Position numbers and translations under genes: made by a program. From assembly GCA_025141015.1 (NCBI GenBank), contig CP081098.1, positions 434,001 through 498,000 of the forward strand: a DNA stretch of 64,000 nt, read 5' to 3'. Source of the DNA: Rhodobacteraceae bacterium M382. Its GTDB lineage: Bacteria > Pseudomonadota > Alphaproteobacteria > Rhodobacterales > Rhodobacteraceae. The notes beneath the pieces were generated by a model. It ran no database searches. It saw nothing but the letters and a program-made list of their open reading frames with translations, and had not been told where the DNA came from. How positions within the stretch are numbered: position 1 is the first letter of the stretch; the number at the start of each line of letters is the position of its first letter. Shown here in pieces: positions 18,174 through 26,843 of the stretch.

Positions 18174-18824
18174 TTATTCCAGATTGGCGATGATCGACCG
18201 CAGCGTTGGAATCCCATCGCCCTTTTCCGACGATGTCAGGATGATTTCCGGATAGGCTGCGGGATGTTTGGACAAGGCCTGACGAACCTGGGACAGGATG
18301 CGGTCCCTGTCCTTTGCCTTGACCTTGTCCGCTTTGGTCATCACGCATTGGAATGTGACGGCGCTGGAATCCAGCAGTGACATGATTTCATCATCCACCG
18401 GCTTGACCCCATGGCGGCTGTCAATCAGCACGAATGCCCGACGCAAGGTCTGGCGACCACTCAGGTATTGCTTGAGCAGCTTTTGCCACTTTTCGACGAT
18501 CTTGAGCGGCGCATTGGCAAACCCATAGCCGGGAAGGTCGACCAGATACAGCTCGGGCCCCTGGGTGAAAAAGTTGATCTCTTGGGTTCGCCCTGGCGTG
18601 TTTGATGCCCGAGCAAGTCCCTTTCTTCCAGTTACAGCGTTAATAAGGCTCGATTTTCCGACATTTGATCGCCCGGCGAAACATACCTCGATTCGGTCTG
18701 CTTCAGGCAGGCCGGACATCGCAACCACGCCTTTGACGAATTCAGAATCGCCAGCAAACAGCTTGCGCCCCTGTTCGGTCATATAGTCGTCCGGCTCTTC
18801 GGCCAGAGGGAATTGAAGTTGCAT
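18174..18824 (-). CDS. engB: Ribosome biogenesis GTP-binding protein YihA/EngB
   Basis: The 216-residue GTPase has G1 GRSNVGKSS, G2 TPGRTQ, G3 DLPGYG and G4 TKAD. EngB assists late assembly of the large ribosomal subunit. The start is ATG 18824 (MQLQFPLAEE), whose A is also the last base of the MOSC gene's TGA, so translation is probably coupled. A longer frame upstream is only overlap with the MOSC gene. Confidence 0.95.
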   Translation of the reverse strand: MQLQFPLAEEPDDYMTEQGRKLFAGDSEFVKGVVAMSGLPEADRIEVCFAGRSNVGKSSLINAVTGRKGLARASNTPGRTQEINFFTQGPELYLVDLPGYGFANAPLKIVEKWQKLLKQYLSGRQTLRRAFVLIDSRHGVKPVDDEIMSLLDSSAVTFQCVMTKADKVKAKDRDRILSQVRQALSKHPAAYPEIILTSSEKGDGIPTLRSIIANLE

Positions 18825-19576
18825 CACAGCACCTTTACCTGATCGCCAATGCGGATTGTACCGCTGCGCAGGACTTCTGCGCGCACTGAAAAATCCTTGT
18901 GCCCCCATTGTGACATGAGCGTGCCCAACGTGTCTGCATCGCGTTCACCGGTGGCCGGGTTTGCCGTGGTCGCCAAACAGCGTTCTGTGCGTTCCCTTGG
19001 GATCAACACCGCATCGCCAATCTGGATTTCCCGGTCGATCCAATCGAATTCCTGCCACTCTGCCAATCCATCGAACCACAGATTTCCACGCCAGCGTTGC
19101 GTCGCCAAGGGGTGGCCAATAGCCCGTTCGACGGCGCGGTGAGAGGCCGCATTGCATAGGGTGACCGACAACAGATCGGTGTCGGTCCATCCCCGCCGAG
19201 GGCACCGCATGAGCCGCGCGGACGCGGCTCGGTTCTCTGGGATCAGCGATCCGGCCCAGTCCAGAAACCGGGTATGATCGGCCTCATCATCGGGGGAAAA
19301 GGTCAGATCAGGCAGATCCGGGTGGGTTAGCGTCATGCGCCCGGTCGCATCGTCCAGACGGGCATCAATGGCCATCAGTCGGGGGGCTTTGGACCCGCGA
19401 TTAAAGTTCTGACAGGGCACCCATTCAGATCCGTCAGCCGTCGACAGTTCATGGGCAACCGCCCAAAGACGATCGCCGGGCATGGTTTGCCCGGCGGTCA
19501 ATGCGATTTGATCCAGAGCTTCCCGACCATGCGATTTGATCGGGTGCCGCCAGATTTGGGTGACAGATCCTGTCAT
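18824..19576 (-). CDS. MOSC domain-containing protein
   Basis: The 250-residue protein has the MOSC N-terminal beta-barrel start (QIWRHPIKSHGREALDQI) and the MOSC core with RCLATTANPATGERD near residue 200. There is no visible cysteine matching the persulfide-carrying residue of molybdenum-cofactor sulfurases, so a role in sulfur transfer is uncertain. It overlaps yidC by 4 nt and engB by 1 nt. This yidC-MOSC-engB order recurs in Rhodobacteraceae. Confidence 0.85.
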   Translation of the reverse strand: MTGSVTQIWRHPIKSHGREALDQIALTAGQTMPGDRLWAVAHELSTADGSEWVPCQNFNRGSKAPRLMAIDARLDDATGRMTLTHPDLPDLTFSPDDEADHTRFLDWAGSLIPENRAASARLMRCPRRGWTDTDLLSVTLCNAASHRAVERAIGHPLATQRWRGNLWFDGLAEWQEFDWIDREIQIGDAVLIPRERTERCLATTANPATGERDADTLGTLMSQWGHKDFSVRAEVLRSGTIRIGDQVKVL

Positions 19577-21381
19577 TTCGCGTCCGGTTTCTGACCACGT
19601 TTAAAGCTGGACATCATGTTGCCAAACACGTCTGGCTTGTACCCTTGGCTGCGCATGATCAGATACTGTTGCGTAAAGGTGATCGTGTTGTTGGCGATCC
19701 AGTATACGACGAGGCCACTGGCAAAGCTGCCCAGCATGAACATAAACACCCATGGCATCCAGGCAAAGATCATGGCCTGTGTTGCATCCGTCGGTGCCGG
19801 GTTCAGCTTTTGCTGAATCCACATCGAAATGCCCAAAAGCAAAGGCAGAATGCCGATAAAGATTGTCGCCATCAGGGTTCCTGGCTCTGGCCCTGCCCAT
19901 GGAGCCCAGCCAAAGAAGTTCATGATGGATGTCGGGTCCGGCATGCTGAGGTCCTGAAAGGGACCAAAGAATGACGCCTGGCGTAGTTCAATGGTGACAA
20001 AGATCACCTTGTAGAGGGAAAAGAAGATCGGGATTTGCAGCAGGATAGGCAGACACCCGGCAGCCGGGTTTACCTTTTCCTTCTTGTAAAGCTCCATCAT
20101 GCCCTGCTGGACTTTCTGACGGTCATCACCGGCCTTTTCCTTGAGCGCTTCCATTTGTGGTTGCAGCTCTTTCATCTTGGCCATCGAAACATAGGATTTA
20201 TAGGCCAGAGGGAACAGGATTGCCTTGATGATCAGCGTCAGGCCAATAATCGACCAACCCATATTGCCGATCAGCTTGTTGATCTCGTGCAGTAGCCAGA
20301 ATATCGGCTTGGTCAGGAAAAAGAACCAACCCCAGTCGATGCTGTCCAGGAAACCGGCAATGCCGCTTTTTTCATAGGCACGGATGGTGCCCCACTCCTT
20401 TGCACCTGCGAACAGCTGGGTGGAAACTTCGGCAGTTTCTCCGGCGGCCAGTGTCATGGTCGGCAGGACAACTTCGGTTTGATAGATGTCCCGGCGTTCG
20501 TCATATTTGGCGACCGATTTGAAAGGTTGGCCTGATGCGGGAACCAGAGTCGACATCCAATAGTGGTCGGTGAACCCGATCCAACCATCTGTCTCGACTT
20601 GTTTGACCTCGGCACGGGCACCTTCGCGGGGGTCAACCGAGAAATCAGGCATGTCACCATAGTCGATTTCAGACAGCTCTCCGTCGGCCATGCCAACGAC
20701 GCCTTCGTGAAGGATAAAGAAGTTCTTAAGGTCCTGCGGTTCCCCATGCCGGGCCAGAATCCCATAGGGGGCCAACGCGGCGGTGCTGGTCCCGGAATTG
20801 GTTACGCTCTGCGTGACCGTAAACAGATAGTTATCGTCAACAGAAATCTTGCGGTTAAAGAGCAGTCCATTGCCATTGTCCCAGGTCAGGGTGACCGGCG
20901 ATTCAGACGTCAGTGTTTCGCCAGCAGGCGCTGTCCAAATGGTATTTGCACCAGGAACATCATCCAGGCCAAGCCCGGTGCCTGGAGCCCATCCGTACAA
21001 GGCATAATAGGCAGAAGGTTCGCCAACCGGAGACAGCATCCGCACGATGTCGGCACCTTCTTCGATTGTGACCCGATAGTCCTTGAGGGACAGATCGTCG
21101 ATGCGACCACCTTGCAGCGAGATGCTGCCGGAAATCCTGGCGGTGTCGATGGTGACCCGCGCAGCCTCAGGAGCCTTGGCTTCTGCGCCAGTGACCGCAC
21201 CCGTGCTGGCCGAGCTCACTGCCGGTGCTGCCGCTGTATCCCCATCTGCCGCAATTTGCGATACGGGGGTGGTTTCTGACGCGACTTCGGGCTCCGGCGG
21301 GGGGAACACGACGAACCACACGAGAATCACAATAAAGCTGAGCGCAGTTGCGAGGATTAGATTTTTGTTCTGATCGTCCAT
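19573..21381 (-). CDS. yidC: Membrane protein insertase YidC
   Basis: The 602-residue insertase has an N-terminal TM anchor (residues 7-27), a large periplasmic beta domain (about 60-360), and the conserved C-terminal insertase core beginning MGWSIIGLTLIIKAILFPL with the hydrophilic-groove arginine in that region. It inserts membrane proteins alone or with SecYEG. The periplasmic linker after the anchor is rich in Ala/Thr/Glu. It overlaps the MOSC start by 4 nt. yidD is separated from it by ttcA and an EAL gene. Confidence 0.97.
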   Translation of the reverse strand: MDDQNKNLILATALSFIVILVWFVVFPPPEPEVASETTPVSQIAADGDTAAAPAVSSASTGAVTGAEAKAPEAARVTIDTARISGSISLQGGRIDDLSLKDYRVTIEEGADIVRMLSPVGEPSAYYALYGWAPGTGLGLDDVPGANTIWTAPAGETLTSESPVTLTWDNGNGLLFNRKISVDDNYLFTVTQSVTNSGTSTAALAPYGILARHGEPQDLKNFFILHEGVVGMADGELSEIDYGDMPDFSVDPREGARAEVKQVETDGWIGFTDHYWMSTLVPASGQPFKSVAKYDERRDIYQTEVVLPTMTLAAGETAEVSTQLFAGAKEWGTIRAYEKSGIAGFLDSIDWGWFFFLTKPIFWLLHEINKLIGNMGWSIIGLTLIIKAILFPLAYKSYVSMAKMKELQPQMEALKEKAGDDRQKVQQGMMELYKKEKVNPAAGCLPILLQIPIFFSLYKVIFVTIELRQASFFGPFQDLSMPDPTSIMNFFGWAPWAGPEPGTLMATIFIGILPLLLGISMWIQQKLNPAPTDATQAMIFAWMPWVFMFMLGSFASGLVVYWIANNTITFTQQYLIMRSQGYKPDVFGNMMSSFKRGQKPDAK

Positions 21382-21504
21382 CTGGGACTGCCACCTTGTG
21401 CATGGAATGACAGAGTGGGTTCAACAGAGTAGGGCTGCAAAGGTCAAGCGGAAACCGGGGTTTTGGAGAAGTCTTCCTGCCTGTGTGCGCCGGTTTACCG
21501 CGAT

Positions 21505-23052
21505 TTACCCCAATTGCCGCCCAATTTTGGGTGCATCTTGCAATTTTGCCTGATGTGCAGTGATCCAATCCACAGTCTGGTCGAATGGCATCGGGCGCCC
21601 GATCCCGAACCCCTGAACGTGATCGCAACCCAGTTGCGCCAACAATGCGTGTTCACCAACGGTTTCGACACCTTCGGCCAAAGTTTCCAGATCCAACCGT
21701 TCCGCCATGGTCAGAACGGCACCGATCAGGCGCTGCTGTTCCGGATCCCGGTCGGCCTTGGTCACAAAGGATCGGTCGATCTTGATCCGAGACACCTTGA
21801 ACCGACGGATCGAGGCAATGGAGGCATGGCCCGTACCAAAGTCGTCCAGGTCAATGCGGCATCCCAGCTTGCTGAGGCCGATGATATTGCGGGTGACCAT
21901 GTCATCGGGATTGTCGGTCATCACGGTTTCCAGAATCTCGATGGCCAAGCGGTCCGGGGACAATTCAAAGCGGTCCAATTCCCATCTAATCTTGTCAACA
22001 AGCCCCGGGTTGCGCAATTCATCTGTGGCAAAATTCACGCCCACACGGGGGACGTCGTATCCCGCGTTATCCCAGGCCTTCAGCGCCGTCATCGCATGAT
22101 ACATCATCACCTGACTTAGGCGTTCCAACAGATGTGCTTCTTCCATAGCAGGCAGGAATACATCCGGTGGGATCAGACCGTGGATCGGATGCGCCCAGCG
22201 GGCCAACACTTCGAAGCCGGTGACTTTGCCGGTGTCCGTCGATATCTGTGGTTGGAACCAAGGTTGGATTTGGCCGTTTTCCAGTGCATTGGCGGCCTCT
22301 TCCCGAAGATCTCCGCGAGCCTTGGTTTGACGATGAATCTCTGCAGAATAGGCGCGAATACAGGAGGGGCCGTTTTTCTGGGCTTCGATCAAGGCTGCAG
22401 AAGCGGCTTCCACCCATTCATTCCAGGCGCGTCCCGGTGTTCGGTTGCGCAGGCAAAATCCAACAGAACAGGATTGATACAGCGACAGCCCATCCAATGA
22501 AACCGGTTCTTCGATAACGGACTGCAGCCGTCCTGCCATTTGTATGCACAGCTCAAGATCCAGTTGGTTCACCCCAGACAGGCAAACTGCAAACCGGCTG
22601 TCACCCACACGCGCAACGGCGTCCGAATCTCTGAGAACAGACAGAATTCGATCGCCGGTGCGCGAAATCACAGTGTCTGAAGCCGCCTGACCATGACGAT
22701 CGGCGATCTCACGAAATTCGTCGATCTCGAGCATGAAACATGCCGAGCGCAAATTGCCGTCGGCAGTACGGTCAAACGTCTTTTCAACCGCCTCTTCAAA
22801 CCCGGGGCGCAACAGCAACCCGGTAATGGCATCATGGGTGCCTGCCTGGGATCGGCGCCAAAATTCGAATGCTCCGAAAAATGCGAACACCAAAGGCAAT
22901 CCGAGCGAAGTCAAGATCAACGCAAATTCCCCGCCGAGCCAGAAAGCACCAAGCGTCAACGCTGGCAGGAATGCCAACACCGGAGGGCCCAGCAAAATGG
23001 GCAACACATGCTTTTGCAGTCGGGAATGCAGGCCGGAGGGCGGCTGAGGCAT
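21505..23052 (-). CDS. Membrane-anchored degenerate GGDEF / EAL-domain protein (probable c-di-GMP phosphodiesterase)
   Basis: A 515-residue protein with two N-terminal TM helices (about residues 15-60). A GGDEF-like domain has the catalytic motif degenerated to VGDSRF, so cyclase activity is unlikely. The EAL domain keeps FEVLARW (EVL variant), the DDFGTGHASI motif and the late AEGVET motif, so it is probably able to hydrolyse c-di-GMP. Start ATG 23052 with AAAGG upstream; a TTG five codons earlier is possible. It stands between yidC and ttcA. Confidence 0.88.
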   Translation of the reverse strand: MPQPPSGLHSRLQKHVLPILLGPPVLAFLPALTLGAFWLGGEFALILTSLGLPLVFAFFGAFEFWRRSQAGTHDAITGLLLRPGFEEAVEKTFDRTADGNLRSACFMLEIDEFREIADRHGQAASDTVISRTGDRILSVLRDSDAVARVGDSRFAVCLSGVNQLDLELCIQMAGRLQSVIEEPVSLDGLSLYQSCSVGFCLRNRTPGRAWNEWVEAASAALIEAQKNGPSCIRAYSAEIHRQTKARGDLREEAANALENGQIQPWFQPQISTDTGKVTGFEVLARWAHPIHGLIPPDVFLPAMEEAHLLERLSQVMMYHAMTALKAWDNAGYDVPRVGVNFATDELRNPGLVDKIRWELDRFELSPDRLAIEILETVMTDNPDDMVTRNIIGLSKLGCRIDLDDFGTGHASIASIRRFKVSRIKIDRSFVTKADRDPEQQRLIGAVLTMAERLDLETLAEGVETVGEHALLAQLGCDHVQGFGIGRPMPFDQTVDWITAHQAKLQDAPKIGRQLG

Positions 23053-23109
23053 GACAGGACCTTTCAAATCGCTTGGCCCGACCGTAATCCCCCGAATCTG
23101 TTTTGTGTG

Positions 23110-23979
23110 TTAACGCAGCTGAGGAATTTCCATCAGATTGTCATCGTTTTTTCGAGGATTCAGCGAGAGTCCTGCAAAATCGAACAATTTGGGGTCCAGA
23201 AGATGGGACGGGCGCGCGTTCATCAGGGACCGGAACATCACCTGACGGCGGCCGGGGCTGTTGCGCTCCCATTGGTCGAGAATCTGTTTGACCTGCTGAC
23301 GTTGCAAGCCATCCTGACTGCCGCACAGATCACAGGGGATGATCGGGTAGTCCATCGCCTTGGCGAATTTTTCACAATCGGCTTCGGCCACATGCGCGAG
23401 CGGACGATAGACGAACAGATCGCCTTCCTCGTTGACCAGCTTGGGCGGCATGGTGGCCAGACGGCCGCCATGGAACAGATTCATGAAAAAGGTTTCCAGG
23501 ATATCATCGCGATGATGCCCCAGAACGACCGCCGAACAACCTTCTTCGCGTGCAATTCTATAAAGATTACCGCGCCTTAGACGCGAACAAAGGGCGCAGA
23601 ATGTCCGCCCCTCAGGCACCTTGTCCATGACAATCGAATAGGTGTCCTGATATTCGATGCGGTGCGGCACATCCATTTTTTCCAGAAATTCCGGAAGGAC
23701 AGTTGCCGGAAATCCGGGCTGTCCCTGGTCCAGATTACAGGCCAACAGATCAACCGGCAGCAACCCGCGCCACTTCAATTCATACAGGATAGCCAGCAGC
23801 GTATAGCTGTCTTTGCCGCCCGACAGACAGACCAGCCAGCGCGCGCCGGGCTGGATCATTCCATATTGCTCGATCGCCTCGCGCGTCTGGCGCACGACGC
23901 GTTTGCGCAGCTTCTTGAACTCGGTGCTGGTGGGGGCACCGTGGAACAGCGGATGGATTTCGTCAGTTTTATCGAACAT
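23110..23979 (-). CDS. ttcA: tRNA 2-thiocytidine(32) synthetase TtcA
   Basis: The 289-residue protein has the PP-loop [12 protein letters not shown] (about residue 47) for ATP-dependent activation and two CxxC motifs, CALC and CDLC, that hold the [4Fe-4S] cluster used to thiolate cytidine 32 of certain tRNAs. The later [16 protein letters not shown] segment is also typical. Start ATG 23979. Confidence 0.95.
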   Translation of the reverse strand: MFDKTDEIHPLFHGAPTSTEFKKLRKRVVRQTREAIEQYGMIQPGARWLVCLSGGKDSYTLLAILYELKWRGLLPVDLLACNLDQGQPGFPATVLPEFLEKMDVPHRIEYQDTYSIVMDKVPEGRTFCALCSRLRRGNLYRIAREEGCSAVVLGHHRDDILETFFMNLFHGGRLATMPPKLVNEEGDLFVYRPLAHVAEADCEKFAKAMDYPIIPCDLCGSQDGLQRQQVKQILDQWERNSPGRRQVMFRSLMNARPSHLLDPKLFDFAGLSLNPRKNDDNLMEIPQLR

Positions 23980-24112
23980 GGACGGGCCTTACTAGAGTTG
24001 CCAATTTCGGGCAAGAGGCGGGCGTTGCGTTTACCACATCTGTAAAAACAGGGGGGGTGATATCCGTGCACCATGCGTGCACCACCCGTGCACCGGCTGA
24101 CACCCGAATCGC

Positions 24113-24382
24113 TCAGATGTCGGTATTTTTGCCGCGATCAGGCTGGTCAGGCCGGTCAGGCCGGTCAGGCACCGGATCATACCCATCACTGCCCAACGGA
24201 TGACAGCGCCCGATCCGCCGCAGCGCCAGCCAGCTGCCCCGGATCGGCCCGTGTTTCTCCAGCGCTTCGAGCGCATAGGCGCTGCAGGTTGGCTGATACC
24301 GACAGTTGAACCCAACCCAGGGGCTGAACACCAGACGATAGGCCCGCACGGGCAGGGCGACGATATGGGCAAGAGGCGACAT
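24113..24382 (-). CDS. yidD: Membrane protein insertion efficiency factor YidD
   Basis: The 89-residue protein has the YidD core [13 protein letters not shown], the cysteine-containing [14 protein letters not shown] segment and [14 protein letters not shown]. YidD is an amphipathic membrane-surface protein helping YidC-dependent insertion. The C-terminal tail [12 protein letters not shown] is encoded by a 9-bp tandem repeat (about 24145-24171) and is not part of the family core. Upstream, where rnpA normally abuts, lies accessory DNA instead. Confidence 0.93.
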   Translation of the reverse strand: MSPLAHIVALPVRAYRLVFSPWVGFNCRYQPTCSAYALEALEKHGPIRGSWLALRRIGRCHPLGSDGYDPVPDRPDRPDQPDRGKNTDI

Positions 24383-24724
24383 GCGGCAAAGATAAGGGCA
24401 AACGCCGGGAGAGGGAAGTTGCGTGGCTGCTTTGTCGCGGGGACGCCCTGCGCGCCGTTTTGGATGAGGGTTTTGGCAAAGGTGACGAAGGCGGGCGCCA
24501 TGGGACAGGCCTGTTGATCAGAGCGCCGGGAACAACGGCTGTAGCCGGCCCACAGCGGACAGGGTTGTGATGTGTGGGGGGACACCGCATTGCGGGACAC
24601 AGCGCCCCTTCACGGTGCCGGTTCATGCGTCCAGTGTTTGGGTAAAATGGCCGACATCGACAACCCGGAGTGTGGGAAATGGGGCTGCCGACCCCGCATG
24701 GTGCGGCATTGGCAGCCCCCAACT
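24383..24724 (-). other. Spacer between the metal-handling cluster and yidD
   Basis: These 342 nt hold no gene that can be supported; the long frames crossing it have no domain signature. A perfect inverted repeat GGGGCTGCC (24681-24689)/GGCAGCCCC (24711-24719), with an inner CCGCA/TGCGG stem, lies 6 nt past the anchor-protein stop and could end that operon's transcript. The rest looks like eroded sequence at the edge of an insertion. Confidence 0.55.
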
Positions 24725-25348
24725 TTAGCTGGCGTTCTTGAACTCGGCGTATTCGCCGCGCACCTGAATGGTGACAGTGACGTCTGTGCTGTCGCGATTG
24801 CGCCAGAACCAGCCATGGTCGCCGTCGAATGAAGCAACGATTTCGCCTGTGTCGCCCGTCGATCCGCGGCCCTTTTGGTAGGTGACAGAATTGCCGCCAC
24901 CGTGACCGTGCATGTCGAAATTCACCCGACCGCCGTCAACGAGCATCCGGTATTCCACCGTCTGCCCTTTTTCCATCACCAGCTTCCATTCGGCCGAGGC
25001 GCCTGGTGCCAGCGTAAAGGTGGTCTCGTCACGCCAGATTTCGGCCTGCTGCGCATGCGCAGCGCCTACAAAAAGCCCGAAGATATCGTTCATCAAGGTC
25101 GATTCTTCCTGCGCTTCAAGTTCTAGCTGCCTGTCAGCTTCGGCCTCTTTCGCGAGCTGGGTCTTGATTTCTCCCATTTCGGTCAGGCCGATCACGCCAC
25201 CTATTCCTGTCGGGTCGATGTTGTATTCGGCGGGAAGCACGACAGTCACCAGAATCACGACGGCGCTGGCCGCGGCAATGGCGGTGGACCGGATCAGCTG
25301 TGCGGAGCTTGGCAGTTCATCAAGGCTCGGTTTTTTTGCGTTAAACAT
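24725..25348 (-). CDS. Membrane-anchored periplasmic protein ('transmembrane anchor protein') of a HupE-linked cluster
   Basis: A 207-residue protein starting MFNAKKPSLDELPSS. It has a short cytosolic N-terminus, one TM helix (about 20-40), a charged linker (KEAEADRQLELEAQEES) that may be coiled-coil, then a beta-rich C-terminal domain with NFDMHGHGGG, a possible metal-binding loop. Similar proteins are annotated only as 'transmembrane anchor protein' next to HupE/UreJ genes. It is the last gene of a three-gene minus-strand cluster, 17 nt after hupE. Function is inferred: metal sensing or sequestration at the outer face of the inner membrane. Confidence 0.7.
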   Translation of the reverse strand: MFNAKKPSLDELPSSAQLIRSTAIAAASAVVILVTVVLPAEYNIDPTGIGGVIGLTEMGEIKTQLAKEAEADRQLELEAQEESTLMNDIFGLFVGAAHAQQAEIWRDETTFTLAPGASAEWKLVMEKGQTVEYRMLVDGGRVNFDMHGHGGGNSVTYQKGRGSTGDTGEIVASFDGDHGWFWRNRDSTDVTVTIQVRGEYAEFKNAS

Positions 25349-25365
25349 TTTGATTTTCCAAGTTC

Positions 25366-26094
25366 TTAGGCGGCTACAAAATAGCCGATGATTTGCAGGC
25401 CCGTGAGGATGAACCCCATGGACATCATGACGACGTTGGCGGTGTAGGCCTGTTGGAAGAAATTCGGAGATTTCCGCCAATAGCCCATGACGATGAGGAT
25501 GACGGCAAGCGCCATGATCTGGCCCAGTTCGACGCCCACGTTGAACGCCAGAAGATTGGCCAGAAGCCCGTCCGAGGCGATTTCGTAATCGAGGATCTTG
25601 GTGGCCAGGCCCGTGCCATGGAAAAAGCCAAAGATCAGCGTTGCGGCCTTGGTGTTGGGCTGGACACCGAACCAGCGCTGGTAGGCCCCCAGATTGTCGA
25701 GCGCCTTGTAAACCACCGAAAGGCCGATGATGGCATCAACGATATAGGCGTTGATGCCCCAGCCGAACCAGACGCCGGCCAGCATCGTGGTCGAGTGACC
25801 AACCGCAAAAATGCTGACATAGATGCCCACGTCCTTCATCCGGTAAAGGAAGAAGACAACGCCGAGCAGGAACAGGATGTGGTCGTAGCCCGTCACCATG
25901 TGTTTGGCACCGAGATACATGAAGGGGATGATGTTCACCCCCCAGATTTCCTGGATGTAACCCGCGTCACCTTCGGTGACATTATGGGCCAGCGCGTGGC
26001 TCGCGCTCAGGAAGAGCGCTGTTAGCGCAAGAAAGGACAGGATCACGATCCGGCGTGGGCCGGGGTCGATCCAGCCCCGATGGACTGTCGTCAT
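25366..26094 (-). CDS. HupE/UreJ-family membrane protein (putative metal permease)
   Basis: A 242-residue protein with a hydrophobic signal or TM segment (about residues 16-34) and then six or so TM helices. The HupE/UreJ hallmark GYDHILFLLG and the later FGFFHGTGLA are present; a His preceding GYDH (KHMVTGYDH) probably helps bind metal. HupE proteins import nickel. The neighbours here are not hydrogenase or urease genes, so the metal is uncertain. Start ATG 26094 with GCGGAG about 8 nt upstream is preferred over TTG 26127. Confidence 0.82.
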   Translation of the reverse strand: MTTVHRGWIDPGPRRIVILSFLALTALFLSASHALAHNVTEGDAGYIQEIWGVNIIPFMYLGAKHMVTGYDHILFLLGVVFFLYRMKDVGIYVSIFAVGHSTTMLAGVWFGWGINAYIVDAIIGLSVVYKALDNLGAYQRWFGVQPNTKAATLIFGFFHGTGLATKILDYEIASDGLLANLLAFNVGVELGQIMALAVILIVMGYWRKSPNFFQQAYTANVVMMSMGFILTGLQIIGYFVAA

Positions 26095-26154
26095 GGATTG
26101 AACTCCGCAGATGTGTTTGATGATCAAAAGATGTGCGCCATTGGGCGCGATCCA

Positions 26155-26511
26155 TCACACACGCGGCGGGCGTTCGATCTGGTACGTCCGCAGAGGTTTC
26201 ACAGTGGCTGAGCCCAGACGCCACGCGGTTCTGTAGATGTCGATCGGTTGCGGAACCATATCGGGGCCAGGCACGATTGCCTGGCTGTGATCATGATCGA
26301 CACGGTCGTGGCTGTGTCCATGCATGGCCCACAGCAGATCCTCTTCCAACCCGTGGGAATGCCCGTGCTGGGCGATCATCTCAGCGTGCTCTTGAAGCAC
26401 GTCGAGGACTGCGGGCGCATGCGAGGTTGTGGGCATCACCGACCAGACAACAAATGTCGCGCACAGCAGGGTTGCGAAAGCAGCCTTTGCGATGGTCAGC
26501 AGGGGTTTCAT
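26155..26511 (-). CDS. Small His-rich exported protein, putative metal-binding
   Basis: A 118-residue protein starting MKPLLTIAKAAFATLL with a hydrophobic N-terminal segment (residues 5-25; signal peptide or anchor). Ten histidines fall between residues 31 and 75, in HGHSHG, HGHSHD and DHDHS runs, a composition seen in Ni/Zn/Co-handling proteins. The C-terminal DIYRTAWRLGSA is not recognised. It is first in a cluster with HupE/UreJ and the anchor protein. An alternative start at 26568 would add 19 polar residues. Confidence 0.65.
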   Translation of the reverse strand: MKPLLTIAKAAFATLLCATFVVWSVMPTTSHAPAVLDVLQEHAEMIAQHGHSHGLEEDLLWAMHGHSHDRVDHDHSQAIVPGPDMVPQPIDIYRTAWRLGSATVKPLRTYQIERPPRV

Positions 26512-26843
26512 CAGGTTTGCCTGTCCGCTCGTCTGTGTCGTGATGCGTGGTCGCACAGTTTTGTTCATCCCCCTAGGGAGGATAGGGTGTTCATAGGGCA
26601 AACCACCCTGGTCATGCAAGCCCTCCCGCGGCCGGGGCGGAATGGCGACAGTCGCTGCGATTCGGGCCAAGGTCTGGTATACGGGACACAGCAGATGTTG
26701 GCCCCACAGCGGCCCGTCAGCTCTGAGCAAGAGACCGAATTGCGGAGGAAGAAGCCCGGAACGTTCTGAGTGTTGTCGCCATTTTCAATTGATTTTCAAA
26801 CATGCGGATTGAACACTGGCCAGATATTTGAGGGGAAAGATAC
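26512..26843. other. Divergent intergenic region, His-rich protein / amidohydrolase
   Basis: This stretch of 332 nt should hold both divergent promoters. A CCCCTAGGGAGG palindrome-like segment lies at 26571-26582 near the alternative start of the His-rich gene. GAGGGG at 26830-26835 is the Shine-Dalgarno for the amidohydrolase. No further gene is seen. Confidence 0.5.

Noticed and set aside
24186-24722. Long minus-strand frames upstream of yidD
   Set aside because: They overlap yidD in other frames and show no family similarity; the region looks like non-coding spacer.
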